64,000 nucleotides of DNA from Neptunomonas japonica DSM 18939 (GCF_000422765.1 NZ_KE383915.1:123435-187434), one strand, 5' to 3'; shown: positions 45,825 to 54,527, counted from the first letter of the stretch. Numbers and translations are program-made. The notes: a model not told the origin generated them from the sequence alone.

Positions 45825-46823
45825 ATGTCTGATATTAAAATTGACCAGCCGGATACGACGGTCTCTGTTCGCGAGGTTTTTGGCATAGATACAGACCTTA
45901 GAGTCCCTGCGTTTAGTGAGCGGGATGATCATGTACCAGAAATAGATACCGCGTATCAGTTTAACCCTGAAGTTACCTTAGCCATCTTGGCAGGATTTAG
46001 TCGTGATCGCCGGGTGATGGTTCAAGGCTTACACGGCACAGGCAAATCAACTCATATAGAGCAAGTCGCTGCCCGACTAAACTGGCCATGTGTACGTATC
46101 AACCTTGATGGCCATATCAGCCGTCTTGATTTAGTGGGTAAAGACACCATCATTTTACGCGATGGCAAGCAAGTAACCGAGTTTCAGGAAGGTATCGTAC
46201 CTTGGGCATTACGTCGTCCAACGGCATTGATTTTTGATGAGTTCGACGCAGGCCGCCCTGACGTTATGTTTGTTATCCAACGCATATTAGAGCGTGACGG
46301 TAAGTTCACACTACTTGATCAGAACGAAGTGATTCATCCGCATAAGCAGTTCCGTCTATTTGCTACATCCAACACGATTGGCTTAGGTAATAGTACTGGC
46401 TTGTATCATGGTACACAGATGATTAACCAAGCTCAGATGGATCGCTGGAATATCGTCACTACACTTAACTACTTACCGACCGACGACGAAGTTAAAATTA
46501 TACAAGCCCGTGTACCTAACTTTGATAATGACGCCGGCCTAACGTTAGTAAAGTCGATGATTGCTGTTGCAGACATGACACGTAACAGTTTTGCTGCCGG
46601 TGATATTTCTACGCTAATGTCTCCACGTACGGTTATTTCGTGGGCAGAAAATATAGAGATCTTCCGTGATCCTGCCATTGCCTTTCGTCTGTCATTCTTA
46701 AACAAGTGTGATGAAGCTGAACGGCCAATGATCGCTGAATTTTTCCAACGCTGTTTCGACCAAGAGTTAACTGAATCTTGGGCTCATAAGGCGTCTGGAG
46801 TAATGACCAGTGAGCAACACTAA
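45825..46823 (+). CDS. cobS: CobS-like AAA+ ATPase
   Basis: The 332-residue AAA+ protein has Walker A GLHGTGKST at about 68-76, Walker B LIFDEFDAG at about 135, a sensor segment ATSNTIG and an Arg in MDRW. The sequence is close to CobS of the aerobic cobaltochelatase CobNST. AGGT precedes the ATG at a 6-base spacing. It overlaps cobT by 14 bases. No CobN or other cobalamin gene is in the window, so it may be a MoxR-like metalloenzyme-activating ATPase rather than a B12 enzyme subunit. Confidence 0.85.
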   Translation: MSDIKIDQPDTTVSVREVFGIDTDLRVPAFSERDDHVPEIDTAYQFNPEVTLAILAGFSRDRRVMVQGLHGTGKSTHIEQVAARLNWPCVRINLDGHISRLDLVGKDTIILRDGKQVTEFQEGIVPWALRRPTALIFDEFDAGRPDVMFVIQRILERDGKFTLLDQNEVIHPHKQFRLFATSNTIGLGNSTGLYHGTQMINQAQMDRWNIVTTLNYLPTDDEVKIIQARVPNFDNDAGLTLVKSMIAVADMTRNSFAAGDISTLMSPRTVISWAENIEIFRDPAIAFRLSFLNKCDEAERPMIAEFFQRCFDQELTESWAHKASGVMTSEQH

Positions 46824-48573
46824 TAGCGGTTACGAAGCAAAACAAACTGCGCAGCAACCACGCCATGAAAAACTTCAGCAGATGGTTGAAGAGTTATGCG
46901 GTGTTAGTGTGCGTGGGTACTCTGGCGTCAGTGGTTTTAAATTTAGAGGCCACCGCCCAGAGCTAAATGGCCGCCCCTCAGGCATTCGCGCGTCACATCT
47001 ACGTACTAGTTTAGAAAAAGACGACTTTCGATCTTTTCGCGGTGCCGCCGATGGTATCGCTCTGCGCTTAAAGCATTGTGATATTGATCTTCATCGCAGC
47101 CTTATGCCCGAAAGTGATGTGGGACAAATGATCTTTGAGCTACTGGAGCAGTTACGTGTAGAAACACTAGTTGACTCAGCTCACCCCGGTGCTAAGCGTA
47201 ATATCGAACATCGTTTCGAGTCATGGTGCCTGCAGTTACACGCAGCCAATATGACTGAAAACAATGTGGGCCTAATGATCTACACGGTTGCCCAGATGGT
47301 CTGGACGCGCCTCTCAGGCAATCCCGTTATAGAAGTAACAGAGGATCTTATCGAACCGCACCGCATGATGCTTGCTCCTCATGTCGGTACTTATCTAGTT
47401 GGTATGCGCCGCAATGTTCACGATCAAAAAGTATTCGCTGAAAATGCCTTAGGCGTAGCTCAGGTGGTAGATGAGCTAGTTGGTTTTTTGGATGAGAATG
47501 AAAAAGACAGCGAAGAGGAAGACGAAGCCGTTAATAACAGCTTTGGCCTACTGCTAGAAACAGAAAGTGAATCAGAAGGCGAAATGCCCACCAGCAATGG
47601 ACGCACAACACATTCACAATACCGCGAACTATTGGCTCAACTAAACAGCTATAAAGTATGGTCTCGCGATAATGACCGGATTATACATGCTGAAAAACTT
47701 GTCGCATCCTTTATCAGAACAAAAATGCGCACCCAACTTGATGAACGTATTCGCGGCCAAGGGGTTAACGTCCCACGCCTGGCGCGACAGTTACAGATGA
47801 TCTTATCGGCACCCGAATTAGATGGTTGGAACTTTGGTGAAGAAGAGGGTTATTTAGATGCTCGGCGCTTAACACGTTTGGTGACTTCTCCTGAGTACCG
47901 CCAGCTATTTCGTAAAGAGCGTTACCAACCGCATAGCAATTGTTTGGTGACCTTCTTACTGGATAACTCAGGCTCCATGAAACAGCATATCGGCTCTATC
48001 GCAATGCTGATAGAGATCATGGCTAAAGCGCTTGAACTTGCCGGTGCCAGCACTGAAATTCTAGGCTTTACCACACGCAGTATTCAAGGCGGAAAAACCT
48101 TTAAGCGCTGGCGCTCATCAGCCAACAAAGAAGCAAGTCCAGGCCGCTTGGCGGAGACAGAGCACATTATCTATAAAGACGCCGATACACCATTTAAACG
48201 TGCGCGACAGAATATAGCCGCCATGATGAAGCCAGATATCTTTAAAGAAGGTGTTGATGGTGAAGCTCTGCTTTGGGCCGCCGAACGGATGACTGCACGC
48301 CCAGAAGAACGCCGCATTCTCATTGTACTATCAGATGGCTCTCCAATGGAGTCAGCTACCGCGCAAAATAACGTGCCAGACTTTATGGATAACCACTTAC
48401 GCCAAGTAGCTACTATGCTAGAAGCGCGTGGTGATATGGAACTATATGCACTTGGTTTTGGACTAGACCTAAGCACCTACTATCGCAACAGTCTGGAGCT
48501 AGATCTGCCAGAAGTTTTAGAGAACTCGGTGTTTAAAGACATTATCAAGATGCTGGAACGTCGCCACCGTTAA
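46810..48573 (+). CDS. cobT: CobT-like VWA protein, partner of CobS
   Basis: The GTG start at 46810 has GGAG 9 bases upstream inside cobS. The 587-residue protein has an N-terminal CobT-specific helical region, an acidic linker (about 230-260, Glu/Asp/Ser-rich), and a C-terminal von Willebrand A domain with the MIDAS motif DNSGSM at about 385-390 and LSDGSPMES. CobT pairs with CobS as the AAA+/VWA motor that inserts cobalt together with CobN. With CobN absent here, the pair may serve another metal centre; NorQ/NorD and CbbQ/CbbO are precedents for such AAA+/VWA pairs. Confidence 0.85.
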   Translation: MSNTNSGYEAKQTAQQPRHEKLQQMVEELCGVSVRGYSGVSGFKFRGHRPELNGRPSGIRASHLRTSLEKDDFRSFRGAADGIALRLKHCDIDLHRSLMPESDVGQMIFELLEQLRVETLVDSAHPGAKRNIEHRFESWCLQLHAANMTENNVGLMIYTVAQMVWTRLSGNPVIEVTEDLIEPHRMMLAPHVGTYLVGMRRNVHDQKVFAENALGVAQVVDELVGFLDENEKDSEEEDEAVNNSFGLLLETESESEGEMPTSNGRTTHSQYRELLAQLNSYKVWSRDNDRIIHAEKLVASFIRTKMRTQLDERIRGQGVNVPRLARQLQMILSAPELDGWNFGEEEGYLDARRLTRLVTSPEYRQLFRKERYQPHSNCLVTFLLDNSGSMKQHIGSIAMLIEIMAKALELAGASTEILGFTTRSIQGGKTFKRWRSSANKEASPGRLAETEHIIYKDADTPFKRARQNIAAMMKPDIFKEGVDGEALLWAAERMTARPEERRILIVLSDGSPMESATAQNNVPDFMDNHLRQVATMLEARGDMELYALGFGLDLSTYYRNSLELDLPEVLENSVFKDIIKMLERRHR

Positions 48574-48592
48574 ACAGCAGTGGCGAACTAGT

Positions 48593-49012
48593 TCAAGCGC
48601 CATACATAGCAAAGACTTCTGCTTCCGTCATATCCGCCGTTTTATTAGAAAAACTATAATAAGACGGCTTTTTATCAATAAAGATTTGATGGTCAAATAG
48701 CAACTCATCAGTATTCTCTAACAGCCCAACAGGCATAATATATTGGTTATTCTCATTGAAGCGATAAAACAAATGAGTACCACACTGCTTACAAAAGCCT
48801 CTTGTAGCCCACTCGGAAGAGGAAAAGGTAGAAATATTCTCTTCCCCTGTAAAGCTCACCTCAGAGCCACACTCCACCGCGAGTAAAGGCCCACCACCCC
48901 ACTTTCGGCACATACCACAGTGGCAAGCACCAATCTTTCCCGCTGCGTTAGCTACCTGCACATGCACACCACCACACAAGCAACTACCCTTGACTCTATT
49001 AAATTCTGACAT
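48593..49012 (-). CDS. GFA-family zinc-binding protein (glutathione-dependent formaldehyde-activating type)
   Basis: The 139-residue protein shows the GFA/CENP-V zinc pattern: GSCLCGGV, GACHCGMCRKWGG and FCKQCGTHLFYRF. Members bind one or two zincs; the name enzyme was proposed to make S-hydroxymethylglutathione, but most members have no proven activity. It converges with cobT, with only 19 bases between the stops and no visible terminator. Confidence 0.88.
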   Translation of the reverse strand: MSEFNRVKGSCLCGGVHVQVANAAGKIGACHCGMCRKWGGGPLLAVECGSEVSFTGEENISTFSSSEWATRGFCKQCGTHLFYRFNENNQYIMPVGLLENTDELLFDHQIFIDKKPSYYSFSNKTADMTEAEVFAMYGA

Positions 49013-49118
49013 AGTAACCTCCTGTTTTTCACGCTAATTAAGCGAATCAAGTATTCGACTTACCGTACCTGACTTACTTTGTATAATTGATACGGTATGA
49101 CTTTTTAGCGACTTTCTT

Positions 49119-49601
49119 TTATGAGTCAGCTAAATCTAGCAACGCCTGACCGGTTAGCCGGTAGCCAACCCACTCGTTTTGCGGCTGGGCACCTAATGAC
49201 TCGTAAAACTTAATTGCAGGCTCATTCCAATCGAGAACACTCCACTCAAACCGACCACAATTCTTTTGTACCGCTATTTGTGCAAGATGCTTCAGTAATG
49301 CCTTACCAGCGCCGGTACCACGAGCAGTAGGTGTAACGTACAGGTCTTCCAAATACAAACCGTGTTTAGCCAGCCATGTAGAGTAATTCAAAAAATAAAC
49401 TGCCAGCCCAACCGGTTGATCATTGCTTTCACAAATAAGCGCTTTAGTAGCGGAATCTTCTGAGAAAATAGACTCTCTGATAGACGCCTCAGTAGCCAGT
49501 ACTTCATGTTCTGCTTTTTCATAAGCAGCTAACTCTTTAACAAACTGAAGAATAACTCCAGCATCATCAATGGTGGCCTTTCTAATCGATAAAACTGACA
49601 T
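49119..49601 (-). CDS. GNAT-family N-acetyltransferase
   Basis: The 160-residue single GNAT domain has the acetyl-CoA loop (LYVTPTARGTGAGKALLKHLA, an R/Q-x-x-G-x-G/A pattern) and WNEPAIKFYESLGA in the C-terminal part. It resembles the diamine acetyltransferase-like subgroup (LEDLYV, FEWSVLDWN). The substrate cannot be fixed from sequence, but a polyamine or amino acid is likely. Confidence 0.87.
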   Translation of the reverse strand: MSVLSIRKATIDDAGVILQFVKELAAYEKAEHEVLATEASIRESIFSEDSATKALICESNDQPVGLAVYFLNYSTWLAKHGLYLEDLYVTPTARGTGAGKALLKHLAQIAVQKNCGRFEWSVLDWNEPAIKFYESLGAQPQNEWVGYRLTGQALLDLADS

Positions 49602-49657
49602 ATCGTTCCTTTTATATTAAAAACCTTTTAATACTGTTTAAAGAGTTAGCTATCTAT

Positions 49658-49828
49658 TTAGTCCTTCTTTTCGATAGTTATTTCAAGTAACTTGGTGTTA
49701 CCTGCAAACCATTTCTGCACATACAAAGACCCCATAATAGGCGCTTTACCCTCTTCTGGTACTTCTTGATAACGTACACTGTTTTTAGTTTCTTTCTCAT
49801 ACTCAAAAGTAACGGTAACTTTAGACAT
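49658..49828 (-). CDS. 56-residue conserved-looking small protein
   Basis: From the ATG at 49828 to a TAA at 49658-49660 there are 56 codons. The product starts MSKVTVTFEYEKETKNSVRY, contains GSLYVQKW, and ends in ITIEKKD. Alternating hydrophobic residues suggest a compact beta sheet. A similar EYEKETKN...LYVQKW pattern occurs in small uncharacterised proteins of other bacteria, from memory. GAGAGCC lies just before the start. The function is unknown. Confidence 0.65.
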   Translation of the reverse strand: MSKVTVTFEYEKETKNSVRYQEVPEEGKAPIMGSLYVQKWFAGNTKLLEITIEKKD

Positions 49829-49980
49829 AATGGCTCTCTACACAAAATACTGAAGTGAAAATATACAAAGAAGAAAAGCACGAAACAAGGGTTCTTTATA
49901 CAAGCCCTTTTATATGACTGCTATCACGTTTTTGTAATGCACAGGTTATACTTAGCGCACTCCACATCAAGGTAATAAGA

Positions 49981-50325
49981 ATGAGCCGGCAAGCCAAGAA
50001 CACAGCCTCAGATGAAACAAAAACAGAGGCATTGAAGATCACCCGCGCTACCCAAAAACCTGGGCAAACCAAAGAACAGAGCAAACTGATTGCCTAAGGT
50101 ATTCAAAAAGGTATAGATCAGTACAAGAAACAGCAAAAATCTAAGGCACGAGAGCTAGACCGTCAAAAGAAAAAGATAAAGTCGATTAGCTCATCTTCTA
50201 GTATTGAAATTTCATCAGAGAATGACATCTCACAACAAGAACAGCCAATATCACACGCAAGCAAACTACCCTGGGTACTATTGCTAGTATCTTGGACAGT
50301 ATTTGCTGCTTATTTTTGGTACTAG
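49981..50325 (+). pseudogene. DUF2956 family gene interrupted by one in-frame stop
   Basis: From the ATG at 49981 (AAGG 7 bases upstream) the frame encodes a DUF2956-like protein of 114 codons to a TAG at 50323. Its features are RATQKPGQTKEQSKLIA, then GIQKGIDQYKKQQKSKARELD, a Ser-rich linker, and a C-terminal membrane helix (LPWVLLLVSWTVFAAYFWY). Codon 39 (50095-50097) is TAA in the middle of the most conserved segment, where the family has Gln (CAA), so a single C-to-T change explains it. The reading frame is otherwise intact, which suggests a recent mutation or a sequencing error. Confidence 0.75.
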
Positions 50326-50343
50326 AATACCATCAAGAACTCG

Positions 50344-50604
50344 CTAAACATCATGTATATAAGGTGAGTTCTTCTTAACTTTTCCCAATGCGCGATACTC
50401 TATAATCAAGCCAATAACATCATGATCACTGGCAACATCGAGTAATGACTCGTCTATTGAGCGGCGTTGCGGCAATGAAAGACTAAACTTGTCACGTAAA
50501 ACTTCTACGACCTGCTCATCTGAATCAGGATCAAACTCTTTTCCAGAAAATATACAAATCCGCTGTAAAATAAATTCTTTATTAGCCACTTTCTGTATTT
50601 CCAT
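50344..50604 (-). CDS. Small acidic protein of unknown function
   Basis: The 86-residue protein is acidic and probably all-helical (FILQRICIFSGKEFDPDSDEQVVEVLRDKF, then LPQRRSIDESLLDVASDHDVIGLIIEYRALGK). The pattern, with a central short DSDEQ turn and helices on both sides, recalls acyl-carrier-like or EF-like small folds, but no Ser-attachment or calcium motif is clear. It converges with the DUF2956 remnant. No family was recognised. Confidence 0.6.
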   Translation of the reverse strand: MEIQKVANKEFILQRICIFSGKEFDPDSDEQVVEVLRDKFSLSLPQRRSIDESLLDVASDHDVIGLIIEYRALGKVKKNSPYIHDV

Positions 50605-50698
50605 TAAGGTTATTTATATGCGTGTTTACAGGCAATATTTTCAGCAGCGATGTAAAATATCGAGTATCACTTGCCAGATTAAATGAATCAGGGATAAT

Positions 50699-51814
50699 TT
50701 GCGTTCTTTGTTAGGAAAATGGAACACTACATTGCAATTATTACGAATAGACTGTCTGGGACGAGAGTTAAGGTTAGAAGGTTCAATGGCTGGCTGGCAA
50801 GCACTCTATTGGGATAACCAGCTAGTCTCTCAGCACAATGCCAGTGCAGACCCTACATCCACCCCTACTCATCTTTTTTCCTTACAAGCAGATCAAACAG
50901 AGATCCATTGCAAACTCAGTGTCGATCTCAACTGGCAACCCTTTGCACTGCAATACCAATTACATGTTAATGATGACCTAATTAGCCAGTCAGCACTCAA
51001 CGAAAAAGATATTGAACGCCAAGAAGTACTACAACGCCCTAAAGCCCCTAATAAAATTAGCTTAATTGGCTTAGGTTCGCTAGCGCTTAAACTATTCAAA
51101 AGCGCGAAAGTAATAAAGGTACTCTTTGCAGCCGGTAGTTTAGCAGCCTATGCATGGCTCTTTTCGATTCAGTTTGCTATCGCATTGATTCTTTGCTTAG
51201 TCTTTCATGAGTATGGCCATATTCGGGCTATGAAGCATTTTGGACTAAAAACCAAAGGAATTTATCTGATTCCATTCGTGGGAGGTTTGGCACTCTCCGA
51301 TGATAAAATTAATACGCGTTGGCAAGATGTTTACATCTCAATTATGGGGCCATTCTTTGGTTTCATCTTATCGTGTGTGTGTCTACTCGCCTACTGGATT
51401 ACCGGTATAGAGTTATTAGCAGGGCTTGCGGTATTCAATGCATTACTCAACTTATTTAACCTCTTACCGGTATTACCATTAGACGGAGGACATATTTTAA
51501 AAAGTATTGCCTTCTCTATGAACTCGGCTGTCGGTTTAGTCGCTTGTGTATTAGGTGCAATAGGTGGCATTTTAGCCAGCTACTATTTTGGAATGGCTCT
51601 GCTAGGCTTCTTGCTTGCGATCGGAAGTGTAGAAATTATGTTCGAGTGGAAACGGCGCCATTACAGTGAGCTCCTGCCACTGGACCGATACGGACAGCTT
51701 GTCTCTGCTGTCTGGTACTTTTTAACCTTAGGAGGTTTAAGTGCCATTATCTGGATCGTTGGACAAGGAGAAAACCAAGCACTGGCAATACCACTCAAGA
51801 TCTTAGGCAGCTAA
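50699..51814 (+). CDS. Site-2 protease-like zinc metalloprotease (M50)
   Basis: A TTG start at 50699 with AGGGA just upstream gives 371 residues. The first 120 residues are a soluble beta-rich domain, followed by about six membrane helices. The zinc motif HEYGH at 170-174 lies in a membrane helix, and NLLPVLPLDGGHI carries the third ligand Asp, the standard M50 intramembrane protease signature. It has no PDZ domain, so it is not RseP. It overlaps the pseudouridine synthase gene by one base (TAATG), indicating coupled translation. Confidence 0.85.
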   Translation: MRSLLGKWNTTLQLLRIDCLGRELRLEGSMAGWQALYWDNQLVSQHNASADPTSTPTHLFSLQADQTEIHCKLSVDLNWQPFALQYQLHVNDDLISQSALNEKDIERQEVLQRPKAPNKISLIGLGSLALKLFKSAKVIKVLFAAGSLAAYAWLFSIQFAIALILCLVFHEYGHIRAMKHFGLKTKGIYLIPFVGGLALSDDKINTRWQDVYISIMGPFFGFILSCVCLLAYWITGIELLAGLAVFNALLNLFNLLPVLPLDGGHILKSIAFSMNSAVGLVACVLGAIGGILASYYFGMALLGFLLAIGSVEIMFEWKRRHYSELLPLDRYGQLVSAVWYFLTLGGLSAIIWIVGQGENQALAIPLKILGS

Positions 51815-52527
51815 TGCGTCTGACGCAGTTTTTAGTGCACGCTGGTATCTGCTCACGGCGTGCCGCTATCAAAATGATTGCTGATGGCCTCGTAAGCATT
51901 AACGGCCAAGTAGCAGTACATCCCGCTACACTAAACGGTAATGAGGAGATCATTGCGGATGGGAAAAAGGCGATGTTACCTGCGCAGTGCTGTTATGTGA
52001 TTTACAATAAACCCGTGGGTATCGACTGCAACTGTGTCGCTGACAACCCTCATAGTATTGTTAACCATGTAACGTTACCCACACGCTTATTCCCTGTAGG
52101 GCGAATCGACAAAGACTCTCACGGTTTAATGCTGCTCACTAATGACGGCGTTTTATGCCAACGTTTGTTGTCACCTAATTACTCGCACCCTAAAACCTAC
52201 CTAGTGACCGTTAAGCCACACTATCAACAACCCGATATTGGAGATGACTTTCAACAAAAAATGAGCCAAGGTGTTCAACTTGATAACGTTTTAACACTGC
52301 CTTGCACACTAACACTGCTCGGTAAAAATCGATTTAAAATCACGTTAACACAAGGGCTAAATCGCCAAATCCGACGCATGTCTCGCTCACTCGGATACAA
52401 GGTTATTGATTTGCAACGCATCTCGATTATGAATTTATCATTGGAAGGCCTAGCGCTTAATCAACTTCGCGAGCTCACTAATGAAGAAGCTCATGAACTT
52501 AAAATAAGTCTAGCCAGACCTCAATAA
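51814..52527 (+). CDS. rluF: RsuA/RluF-family pseudouridine synthase
   Basis: The 237-residue protein has an N-terminal S4 RNA-binding domain (MRLTQFLVHAGICSRRAAIKMI) and the catalytic motif GRIDKDSHGLMLLTNDG with the nucleophilic Asp. GLNRQIRRMSRSLGY is typical of the RsuA/RluB/E/F branch. The RluF assignment (23S rRNA U2604 in E. coli) rests on the GRIDKDS variant and short length and is less sure than the family call. Confidence 0.85.
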   Translation: MRLTQFLVHAGICSRRAAIKMIADGLVSINGQVAVHPATLNGNEEIIADGKKAMLPAQCCYVIYNKPVGIDCNCVADNPHSIVNHVTLPTRLFPVGRIDKDSHGLMLLTNDGVLCQRLLSPNYSHPKTYLVTVKPHYQQPDIGDDFQQKMSQGVQLDNVLTLPCTLTLLGKNRFKITLTQGLNRQIRRMSRSLGYKVIDLQRISIMNLSLEGLALNQLRELTNEEAHELKISLARPQ

Positions 52528-52653
52528 TCAATTCTCGACACTAAGCCATGCATCAGCCATTTAACGCCATTGGGCTTAAGGAAGATTCCTGCTAGTATGA
52601 GCCGCATTACTCAACCTCCTTATTTTAACTATTAATTAAGACACGGCCTTCCA

Positions 52654-52896
52654 ATGAAAGTATTAATACGTAACCTTGCACGCACTACCACTGAAGCAGA
52701 AGTTCTCGCTCTGTTTGAGGCTCACGGCGCTGTACAGTCCTGCACACTAGTTATGGATGAGCATAACGGAAAGTCAAAAGGTTTTGGGTTTGTTGAAATG
52801 CCAAACCCTGGAGATGCCAAAGCTGCCATTAAAACGCTTAACGGCACAAAAGTAGATAACAACGTTATTCGTGTAAAAAAAGCTGAAGCTAAATAA
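52654..52896 (+). CDS. Single-RRM RNA-binding protein
   Basis: The 80-residue protein is one RNA-recognition motif with RNP2 (VLIRNL) at the start and RNP1 (KGFGFVEM) near residue 50. Bacterial single-RRM proteins of this kind are often cold-induced and act as RNA chaperones. Its 125-base upstream gap would hold its own promoter. Confidence 0.9.
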   Translation: MKVLIRNLARTTTEAEVLALFEAHGAVQSCTLVMDEHNGKSKGFGFVEMPNPGDAKAAIKTLNGTKVDNNVIRVKKAEAK

Positions 52897-52929
52897 CTAC
52901 CCAAAAATCGAACGGTCTTCAGAACAAAT

Positions 52930-52971
52930 CTGCTTGAGCATAGTAATGTAGCGCTTTAATCGCTCAAGCAG
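52930..52971. terminator. Inverted repeat between convergent RRM and DUF1456 genes
   Basis: CTGCTTGAGC (52930-52939) pairs with GCTCAAGCAG (52962-52971) around 22 bases. Its place between two stops suggests a shared terminator, but there is no clear T tract. Confidence 0.45.
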
Positions 52972-53001
52972 CCTCGCTTTCAATAACACCCGCACACAAT
53001 A

Positions 53002-53493
53002 CTATGCTTTTGGCGACTCAGCAGCGTCAGTCTTATTATCGCGATACTTAAGCTGTATACCTGATAAAAAGTTTCGTAGAACCTGATCTTGGCACTCTCT
53101 AAAGTTCTGGTGATCGGGCTTTCTAAAAAAAGCACTTAACTCATGCTTACTCAATCTAAACTCTGCTATTTCCATCACATCCATAACATCTTCTGACGTC
53201 ATGTTAAGCGCAATCTTTAGCTTTCTAAAAATAATATTATTGTTTAATACACGCTCAGGAGCAGGTGCAGCCCCCTCTTTTTTACCGCGCATCTCATTGA
53301 TTAGACCATTCAAGAAAATAGCAAACTCACGATCGCTACAGCGTAAATATTGAGGGTCTTCTTCTTTTTTTAACCAATCAGTAACTTGAGAGCGGGTCAC
53401 CTCATGATCCGCCAAACGAAAAATGGCGACCATTTTGGAATCATTGAAATCGAAGGTATAGCGAAGTCGACGTAAAACATCATTATTGGTCAC
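53002..53493 (-). CDS. yehS: DUF1456 family protein, YehS-like
   Basis: The 163-residue protein has two repeats of the DUF1456 helical unit, NDVLRRLRYTFDFND...SQVTDWLKKEED and NNIIFRKLKIALNMTSEDVMDVM...HELSAFFRKPDH, as in E. coli YehS. The function is unknown. The protein is charged, soluble and probably cytoplasmic. Confidence 0.9.
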   Translation of the reverse strand: MTNNDVLRRLRYTFDFNDSKMVAIFRLADHEVTRSQVTDWLKKEEDPQYLRCSDREFAIFLNGLINEMRGKKEGAAPAPERVLNNNIIFRKLKIALNMTSEDVMDVMEIAEFRLSKHELSAFFRKPDHQNFRECQDQVLRNFLSGIQLKYRDNKTDAAESPKA

Positions 53494-54011
53494 AGGCAGA
53501 CTCTTACTTATTATAAAGTGGCATCATTATGACCCACTTAAAAAACAGCCTACTTTAACAGACATCAGCTTTTCTTAATTCAATGATTGTGACTTTTTCT
53601 ACAATCAGCACCAAAATGGTGCACTAAAATTTGAGAATAGCAACTTGGCACCAAAATAGTTCATAATGTGGCCCTAACTGGTCCTAAGGTATAAGCCCTA
53701 TTATTCTTTTGAAAGCTGCCATAGATGCTTATTGACTAATATAAGCAACCTTACTAAAGCCGTTTTCAGGGCCTTGTCAATTTCTGAAGCAGCACATACT
53801 GCTCCAGCTCAAAATAAAAATAATTTGAAGTCGTATAATAGGTTATACCTGTTTAACACTTCCCAAGATCGTTCCAAGAGCCACGATCTAATACGCGATT
53901 TTGCTTTAACGATTTTTTAAACTTTTCGTTAAAGTGGTAAAGCAAAAACAACCTATTTTTTGAGCCCAGCATTTGAAAACACAAGTGCTATTGAATGAGA
54001 ACCTGAACACC
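53494..54011. promoter_or_regulatory. 500-base intergenic region with NtrC-box-like palindrome
   Basis: GCACC-AAAAT-GGTGC at 53608-53622 matches the NtrC-binding palindrome known from glnA promoters. The half-site GCACCAAAAT is repeated exactly 40 bases later (53648-53657). No convincing sigma-54 GG-N10-GC promoter was found. A 62-codon frame at 53732-53920 has no clear ribosome site or family, so it is not called. The likely target is the DUF3461 gene or nothing. Confidence 0.4.
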
Positions 54012-54407
54012 ATGTCTGACTACCCTACATTAGAAAAAATGGGCATCAAATCTGTCGATAATGTAGACAAATACACCTTGCGTCATCAAGGCGACACTGA
54101 TGTACTAAAAATCTATTACAAACGCCCTAAAGGCTCTTTCTTATCACGTAGTAAGAAATTTACCTTTGTGCGTGGCCGTCGTGGAATACCTCTTGAAGCA
54201 CGCAACTCTCATGCGTTTGATGATATGGCCAAAATTAGCCCTCAATTACTTCAAGCTTTAGAAGAGTTGAAAAAGTTAGATGCTAGCCGTAAAGAGCTTG
54301 ATCCAATCGACCCTAAGCAGAAGTTCCTCTCTGACTTAGATCATATGGAAAAAGTGATGACTACCAAGATGGATGAAATCCGTCGCCAGATTAATGAGCT
54401 AGACTAA
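54012..54407 (+). CDS. DUF3461 family protein, copy 2 (canonical)
   Basis: The ATG at 54012 gives 131 residues beginning MSDYPTLEKMGIKSVDNVDKYTL and containing DTDVLKIYYKRPKGSFLSRSKKFTF, a textbook DUF3461 protein with a basic central patch. The C-terminal half is helical (FLSDLDHMEKVMTTKMDEIRRQI). An in-frame start 13 codons upstream adds non-family residues. The paralogue at 32881-33264 shares both termini but not the basic patch. The function is unknown. Confidence 0.9.
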   Translation: MSDYPTLEKMGIKSVDNVDKYTLRHQGDTDVLKIYYKRPKGSFLSRSKKFTFVRGRRGIPLEARNSHAFDDMAKISPQLLQALEELKKLDASRKELDPIDPKQKFLSDLDHMEKVMTTKMDEIRRQINELD

Positions 54408-54439
54408 GCAACATTAGCTCGGCTGTCTTAGCCATCTGT

Positions 54440-54468
54440 AAAAATACCGGCTCTGCTTGAGCCGGTAT
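54440..54468 (-). terminator. Terminator after the CoA-ligase gene
   Basis: ATACCGGCTC and GAGCCGGTAT pair over ten bases around TGCTT (54444-54468). On the minus strand TTTTTA follows, about 60 bases after the ligase stop. It may also stop the DUF3461 gene on the + strand. Confidence 0.8.
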
Positions 54469-54527
54469 TAAAGCTTTAGTTATCTACTCCTAACGCTTAC
54501 ACCCCTGAGAACTTCCCTGCCTTACTA

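Noticed and set aside
53732-53920. 62-codon plus-strand frame before the second DUF3461 gene
   Set aside because: No ribosome site, no known family, and ordinary composition for AT-rich intergenic DNA.
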